A DNA stretch of 64,000 bases. It comes from Anodontia alba (lineage: Eukaryota > Mollusca > Bivalvia > Lucinida > Lucinidae). The translations under genes and the position numbers were made by a program. The stretch spans positions 26,232,581 to 26,296,580 of the forward strand of contig OZ024828.1 in NCBI GenBank assembly GCA_964016985.1, in the 5' to 3' direction. Under the pieces are notes generated by a model that was not told where the DNA came from, did not search any database, and saw nothing but the letters and a program-made list of their open reading frames with translations. This document shows, piece after piece, positions 58,884 through 64,000 of the stretch; position 1 is the first letter of the stretch; the number at the start of each line of letters is the position of its first letter.

Positions 58884-61800
58884 AGCAAGGAGAAGTTAGT
58901 TTGCTTTTCGTTTTTCGCTTTTCGCTTTTCGTCTTTCAGAAGTTAGTTTGGTTTTCGCTTTTCGCTTTTCGTCTTTCAGAAGTTAGTTTGGTTTTCGCTT
59001 TTCGCTTTTCGTCTTTCAGAAGTTAGTTTGCCTTTCGCTTTTCGCTTTTCGTCTTTCAGAAGTTAGTTTGCTTTTCGCTTTTCGCTTTTTGCTTTTCGTC
59101 TTTCAGAAGTTAGTATGCTTTTCGCTTTTTGCTTTTCATTTTTCAGAAGTTAGTTTGCTTTTCGCTTTTCGCTTTTCAATCATATGTCTGTTTCATGTTG
59201 TAATTGTTAAGTGTCTGAGTACATGAATGAGTGAGTGAGTATCTGAGTGAGTGAGTGAGTTAGAAAGTGAGTGAGTTAGTTTTTTACGTCAATCAAACAG
59301 CTCATGCCATATGCAGACATCATTTCGTCAAAGTCTAGATTATTTTTGTTTTTCGCTTTTCGCTTTTCATTTTTCGCTTTTCGCTTTTTGCTTTTCGTTT
59401 TTCGCTTGTCGCTTTTCGTTTTTCACTTTTCGCTTTTCGATCATAGGTCTGTGTCATGTTGTAACTGTTATCTGCGTACATGAATACGTGAGTGTCTGAG
59501 TGAGTGAATGAGTTAGAAAGTGAGTGAGTAAGTGTTTTACGTCAATCAAACAGCTCATGCCATATGCAGACGTTCATTGGTCAAAGTCAAGATTCTTTAT
59601 GTTTTTCGCTTTTCTCTTTTCGGTTTTTGCTTTTCGCTTTTCGATAATAGGTCTGATTCATGCTTTTACTGTTTAGTGTCTGAGTACATGAGTGAGTGAG
59701 TGTGTGAGTGAGAGAGTGAATGAGTTAGAAAATGAGTGAGTGATTTACGTTAATCAAACAGCTCATGTCATAAGTAGACATTCATTTCTTCAAAGTCTAG
59801 ATTCTTTTTGTACTTCGCTTTTCGCTTTTCGTTTTTCGCTTTTCGCTTTTCGCTTATTATCATTTTTCGGTTTTCGCTTTTCGATCATAGGGCTGTGTCA
59901 TGTTGTTACTGTTATCTGCGTTCATGAATACGTGATTCATGTACGCAGATAACAGTAACAACATGACACAGACCTATGATCGAAAAGCGAAAAGCGAAAA
60001 ACGTAAAGCGAAAAACGAAAAGTGAAAAACAAAAACAATCTAGACTTTGACGAAATGAATGTCTGCATATGGCATGAGCTGTTTGGTTGACGTAAAACAC
60101 TCACTCATTTTCTAACTCACTCACTCGCTCACTCACACACTCACTCACTCATGTACTCAGACACTAAACAGTAAAAGCATGAAGCAGACCTATTATCGAA
60201 AAGCGAAAAGCGAAAAACGAAAAGCGAAAAACAAAAAGCGAAAAACTAAAAGAATCTTGACTTTGACCAAATGAACGTCTGCATATGGCATGAGCTGTTT
60301 GATGGACGTAAAACACTCACTCACTCACTTTCTAACTCACTCACTCAGACACTCACGTATTAATGTAAGCAGATAAGGGTTACAACATGACACAGACCTA
60401 TGATCGAAAAGCGAAAAGCGAAAAACGAAAAGCGAAAAACGAAAAGCGAAAAGCGAAAAACGAAAAGCGAAAAACAAAAAGAATCTAGACTTTGATGAAA
60501 TGAATGTCTGCATATGGCATGAGCTGTTTGATTGACGTAAAACACTCACTCATTTTTAACTCACTCACTCGCTCATGCACACACTCACTGACTCATGTAC
60601 TCAGACACTAAACAGTAAAATCGTGAAGCAGACCTATTATCGAAAAGCGAAAAATGAAAAGCGAAAAGCGAAAAACGAAAAGCGAAAAGCGAAAAACGAA
60701 AAGCGAAAAACAAAAAGCGAAAAACAAAAAGAATCTAGACTTTAACGAAATGAATGTCTGCATATGGCATGAGCTGTTTGATTGACGTAAAACACTCACT
60801 ACATTTCTAACTCACTCACTCGCTAACGCACACACTCACTCAATCATGTTCTCAGACACTAAACAGTAAAAGCATGAAGCAGACCTATTATCGAAAAGCG
60901 AAAAACGAAAAGCGAAAAGTGAAAAACGGAAAGTGAAAAGCGAAAAACGAAAAGCGAAAAACAAAAAGAATCTTGACTTTGTCCAAATGAATGTCTGCAT
61001 ATGCCATGAGCTGTTTGATTGACGTAAAACACTCACTCATTTTATAACTCACTCACTCGCTAACGCACACACTCACTCACTCATGTACTCAGACACTAAA
61101 CAGTAAAAGCATGAAGCAGACCTAATATCGAAAAGCGAAAAACGAAAAGCGAAAAGCGAAAAACGAAAAGTGTAAAGCGAAAAACGAAAAGCGAAAAGCG
61201 AAAAACAAAAAGAATCTTGACTTTGACCAAATGAACGTCCGCATATGCCATGAGCTGTTTGATTGACGTAAAACACTCTCTCACTCACTTTCTAACTCAC
61301 TCACTCAGACACTCATTCATTCATGTACGCAGATAACAGTAACAACATGACACAGACCTACGATCGAAAAGCGAAAAGCGAAAAACGAAAAATGAAAAGC
61401 GAAAAGCGAAAAACAAAAAGGATCTAGACTTTGACCAAATGAACGTCTGCTCATTGAGCTGTTTGATTGACGTAAAACACTCACTTTCTAACTCACTCAC
61501 TCGCTCACTCACACACTCACTCACTCATGTACTCAGATACTTAACAGTAAGAACATGAAGCACACCTATTATCGAAAAGCGAAGAAACGAAAAGTGAAAA
61601 GCGAAAAACAAAAATAATATTGACTTTGACCAAATGAACGTCTGCATATGTCATGAGCTGTTTGATTGACGTAAAAAACTAACTCACTCACTTTCTAACT
61701 CACTCTTTCACTTAGACACTCACTCACTCATTCATGTACTCAGACACTTAACAGTTACAACATGAAACAAACCTATGATTGAAAAGCGAAAAGCGAAAAG

Positions 61801-62133
61801 CAAACTAACTTCTGAAAGACGAAAAGCGAAAAGTAAACTAACTTCTGAAAGACAAAAAGCGAAAAGCATACTAACTTCTGAAGTACGAAAAGCAAAAAGC
61901 GAAAAGCGAAAAGCAAACTAACTTCTGAAAGACGTAAAGCAAAAAGCGAAAAGCGAAAAGCAAATTAACTTCTGAAAGACGAAAAGCGAAAAGCGAAAAG
62001 CAAACTAACTTCTGAAAGATGATATGCGAAAAGCGAAAAGCAAACTAACTTCTGAAAGACGAAAAGTGAAAAGCAAACTAACTTCTGAAAGACGAAAAGC
62101 GAAAAGCGAAAAGCAAACTAACTTCTCCTTGCT
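58884..62133. repeat. Inverted satellite with TTTTCGC runs
   Basis: The outer edges AGCAAGGAGAAGTTAGTTTG and CAAACTAACTTCTCCTTGCT are perfect inverted copies. The centre of symmetry is near 59933 (CTGCG...CGCAG). Both arms are tandem arrays. Outer parts repeat CAGAAGTTAGTTTGCTTTTC; inner parts repeat a unit of about 200-245 bp. That unit contains TTTTCGC runs, GATCATAGGTCTGTGTCATG, GTGAGTGAGT runs and TTTTACGTCAATCAAACAGC. The right arm (about 2.2 kb) has roughly twice as many units as the left. Short open frames here are by-products. Confidence 0.88.
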
Positions 62134-62342
62134 GAATTTGCAGCCATTTTTTCTGTTGGAAAACTGGAATTTTTCGATTTTTTAAACACTACTGAATAGT
62201 ATAAAACTTTTGGTTATAGTTAGTTACAACAAAAGATTTTGCATTAAATCATGACAAAACTTTGCAGATCTTCTTCTAAGTAAAGCGTCACGCAAAAACA
62301 AAACGACCTTTAAGAGATGTCGAAAGCAGGGTACATGTAGGT

Positions 62343-62621
62343 CATCACGAAAACACGCCTATATAATTTTGACCCCCTTAAAACCCACTTTTATATAGCA
62401 AAACTAGGGTTTACAGGGGTATACATTATTTTTCTTATTTCTGCTCAAAAACTTAGATTGTGGGTACTCGTTAGAACCGCCTCGGCGAGGCGGTTCTAAC
62501 GAGTACCCACAATCTATGTTTTGAGCAGAAATATGAAAAAATATCAGAGTTTTTATCTGAAAAATTTCAGTTTTTGGAGGTGAAATTTTCTATATATGTG
62601 TATAAGCCTGTTTTCATAATG
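62343..62621 (-). mobile_element. Family 1 fold-back MITE, reverse
   Basis: It begins CATCACGAAAACACGC and ends GCCTGTTTTCATAATG. The hairpin at about 62452-62528 is perfect at the tip. Confidence 0.88.
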
Positions 62622-62659
62622 CAATAATGCACCACCTCGTAATTCATGAAGAAATAATA

Positions 62660-63422
62660 TATCTAAAATATTTTATGCCGTTTTCGAAAGGGAGACAGTT
62701 TTAGAAGACAGGGAGTTGGCTTCCAAGTGTTTGAAGGCTTTCAAAATAAAAATCTACTCTATAGGAAATTAACTCCCTCTGACAGTAGAGTCTTCTCTTT
62801 AGGAGTACCGTAATAACCTTAATTATTGGGACAGATATGTATGTGCAAACAGTGTAGACACAGATCAGACGCCACAGAACGTGGCGTCTGATCAGTGTCT
62901 ACACTGTTTGCCACTCATTCGGTACGTTTTTAGATACATCAGCAGGTAATAAAATATACTTTTGTTTTCAAATTTTAGGACAAGTATGGTTAGGAGATAT
63001 GTTGTCCCAATACTTAGAGTAAATATGGTATTCCTTAATGAGAAAGGAAGCAAATATTGCCATGTCAAAGTTATTTCTCTTGTATCCATTCCCCTTAACT
63101 CTGCTTTAGGCATGTACAGTAACCACAGCTCATGCGTAGAACAGATATCTCCAAAACCACTGCGCATACGTAGATCAGATATCTCCAAAACAACAGAAGC
63201 ACTTTATATGCGTTACTTGTTATTGACATTTACATTTAGTGCAGATTTTATATTTTATTTTCTTTTGGATCATTAGACCCGTTGCAGTCCCTTGGCGTTC
63301 CGCTTGACCTGTGCTAGAGGGCATATGCTGCCATGCAAACGCCATTGCCGACATATGAAGAGTCTCAATATTACCGAGACTTAGATTTTGTGTTTATGTT
63401 GTTAATTTATTATACGGATCTC
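62660..63422. other. Intergenic between MITE and SINE
   Basis: It contains the hairpin at 62846-62912. Two open frames of about 100 codons on opposite strands (62892-63276) have no recognisable domain, and I do not call a gene. Confidence 0.5.
62846..62912. repeat. GCAAACAGTG hairpin
   Basis: The stem is CAGACGCCACAGAACGTGGC GTCTG. The C-to-T change in one arm of the usual GACGCCGC stem is matched by G-to-A in the other. Confidence 0.7.
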
Positions 63423-63435
63423 CCATTCTGATTGG

Positions 63436-63735
63436 ATTTGTTTGTTTATGTTGAGGTTTTACGGCCCAGTCAACCCAATAGAGCGCGGTCAGTTTACCTA
63501 ACCACACGTTTACTGGGCAGGCTTAGTCCTCTAAGCGGTTAACCAGTATTGTGCACATTCTTTCGCCAGAAACTGACAACTGTCCTTCTTGAATCAGCGG
63601 AAGGGAGAGAATGACCGTAAAAAATATTTCATGATCAATCTCCACGAAAGAATGTTGCCAACCTCGGCGGGGGTTGAACCCGCGACCTCCTGGTTTCCAG
63701 TCGGACGGCGCATCCAACTGAGCCACCGAGGCCGG
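63436..63735 (-). mobile_element. tRNA-headed SINE, copy 2, with target duplication
   Basis: This is the same SINE as at 8421, in reverse. The head (A and B boxes) is at 63660-63735 and the tail, (AACA)-like, is at 63436-63455. The 13-bp direct repeat CCATTCTGATTGG flanks it at 63423-63435 and 63736-63748. This is a clear target-site duplication and shows LINE-style insertion. Confidence 0.92.
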
Positions 63736-63836
63736 CCATTCTGATTGGTTCTGTGACAAATGGAAGGCCGCCCAGCATACTCAGAAAAATGGTCAAGTTC
63801 ACTCTCTGAAACCATCAGGCCAATGGTAACCAAATT

Positions 63837-64000
63837 CATTACGAAAACAAGCCTATTCAAAAATATACTGAAAATTTTACCACCAAAAAATGAACATTTT
63901 CAGATAAAAATTCTAATATTTTTCATATTTTGAATCAAAACATTAATTGTGGGTACTCGTTAGAGTACCAACATCGGCGAGGCGGTTCTAACGAGTAACC
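63837..64000 (+). mobile_element. Family 1 MITE running off the window
   Basis: It begins CATTACGAAAACAAGC. The left hairpin arm and tip are visible (ATCGGCGAGGCGGTTC), with an odd GAGTACCAAC insert in the arm. The right half lies beyond the window. Confidence 0.82.

Noticed and set aside
59311..61524. Phe/Ser/Arg-rich frames such as FRFSLFAFRFSLF
   Set aside because: Translations of TTTTCGC satellite runs on both strands.
63594..63860. Frame with RWLSWMRRPTGNQEVAGSTP
   Set aside because: Translation of the SINE head, a well-known false gene signal.

Overview
The window looks like nuclear DNA of an invertebrate animal, most probably a bivalve mollusc. The reasons are the AT-rich sequence, spliced genes with GT-AG introns, very dense fold-back and TIR elements, tRNA-headed SINEs, a mariner, a degenerate LINE, and a secreted Cu/Zn-SOD-like gene of a kind that bivalves have expanded. 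The phylum is an inference; I see no species-diagnostic gene.

Only one host gene can be assembled with confidence. It is a six-exon, plus-strand gene (coding 19830-35217). All six exons join in consistent phase through consensus splice sites into a 1,209-residue protein. Exon 1 encodes a signal peptide, exon 2 a basic linker, exons 3-6 a Cu/Zn-superoxide-dismutase-like fold that has lost its copper ligands, and the 3.1-kb last exon a long cysteine-free, Asp/Glu/Ser-rich tail. The tail is built from ten near-identical 70-73-residue repeats flanked by degenerate ones. A TATA box, an upstream in-frame stop, a strong start context and a poly(A) signal frame the gene. A secreted, non-enzymatic, acidic and possibly mineral- or ion-binding protein is the best inference. 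This is the most interesting object in the window.

Everything else is repeat landscape. Region 1-19 kb: fold-back MITEs, a 1.8-kb palindrome (2617-4435), a mariner-derived MITE (5223-5471), a tRNA-SINE (8421), a 51-bp minisatellite (about 11.35-11.8 kb) and a 1.96-kb TIR element (17139-19095). Region 19.8-35.5 kb: the gene, with MITEs in every large intron. Region 35.5-46 kb: AT-rich intergenic DNA with a second SINE, microsatellites and hairpins. Region 46-51 kb: a TA-flanked 4.2-kb composite carrying a nearly intact mariner (one premature stop) and a roughly 135-bp satellite. Region 51.5-53.1 kb: a broken LINE reverse transcriptase. Region 53-58.5 kb: nested fold-back elements. Region 58.9-62.1 kb: a strongly inverted satellite built of TTTTCGC runs. 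Region 62.3-64 kb: two more MITEs and an inverted SINE with a 13-bp target duplication.

The MITEs sort into at least eight families by their ends. One family (at least 17 copies) begins CATTACGAAAAC and carries a perfect internal hairpin. Another is flanked by TTAA with CCC ends, as in piggyBac. A small hairpin beginning GCAAACAGTGTAGA recurs about 20 times with different but always self-complementary stems.
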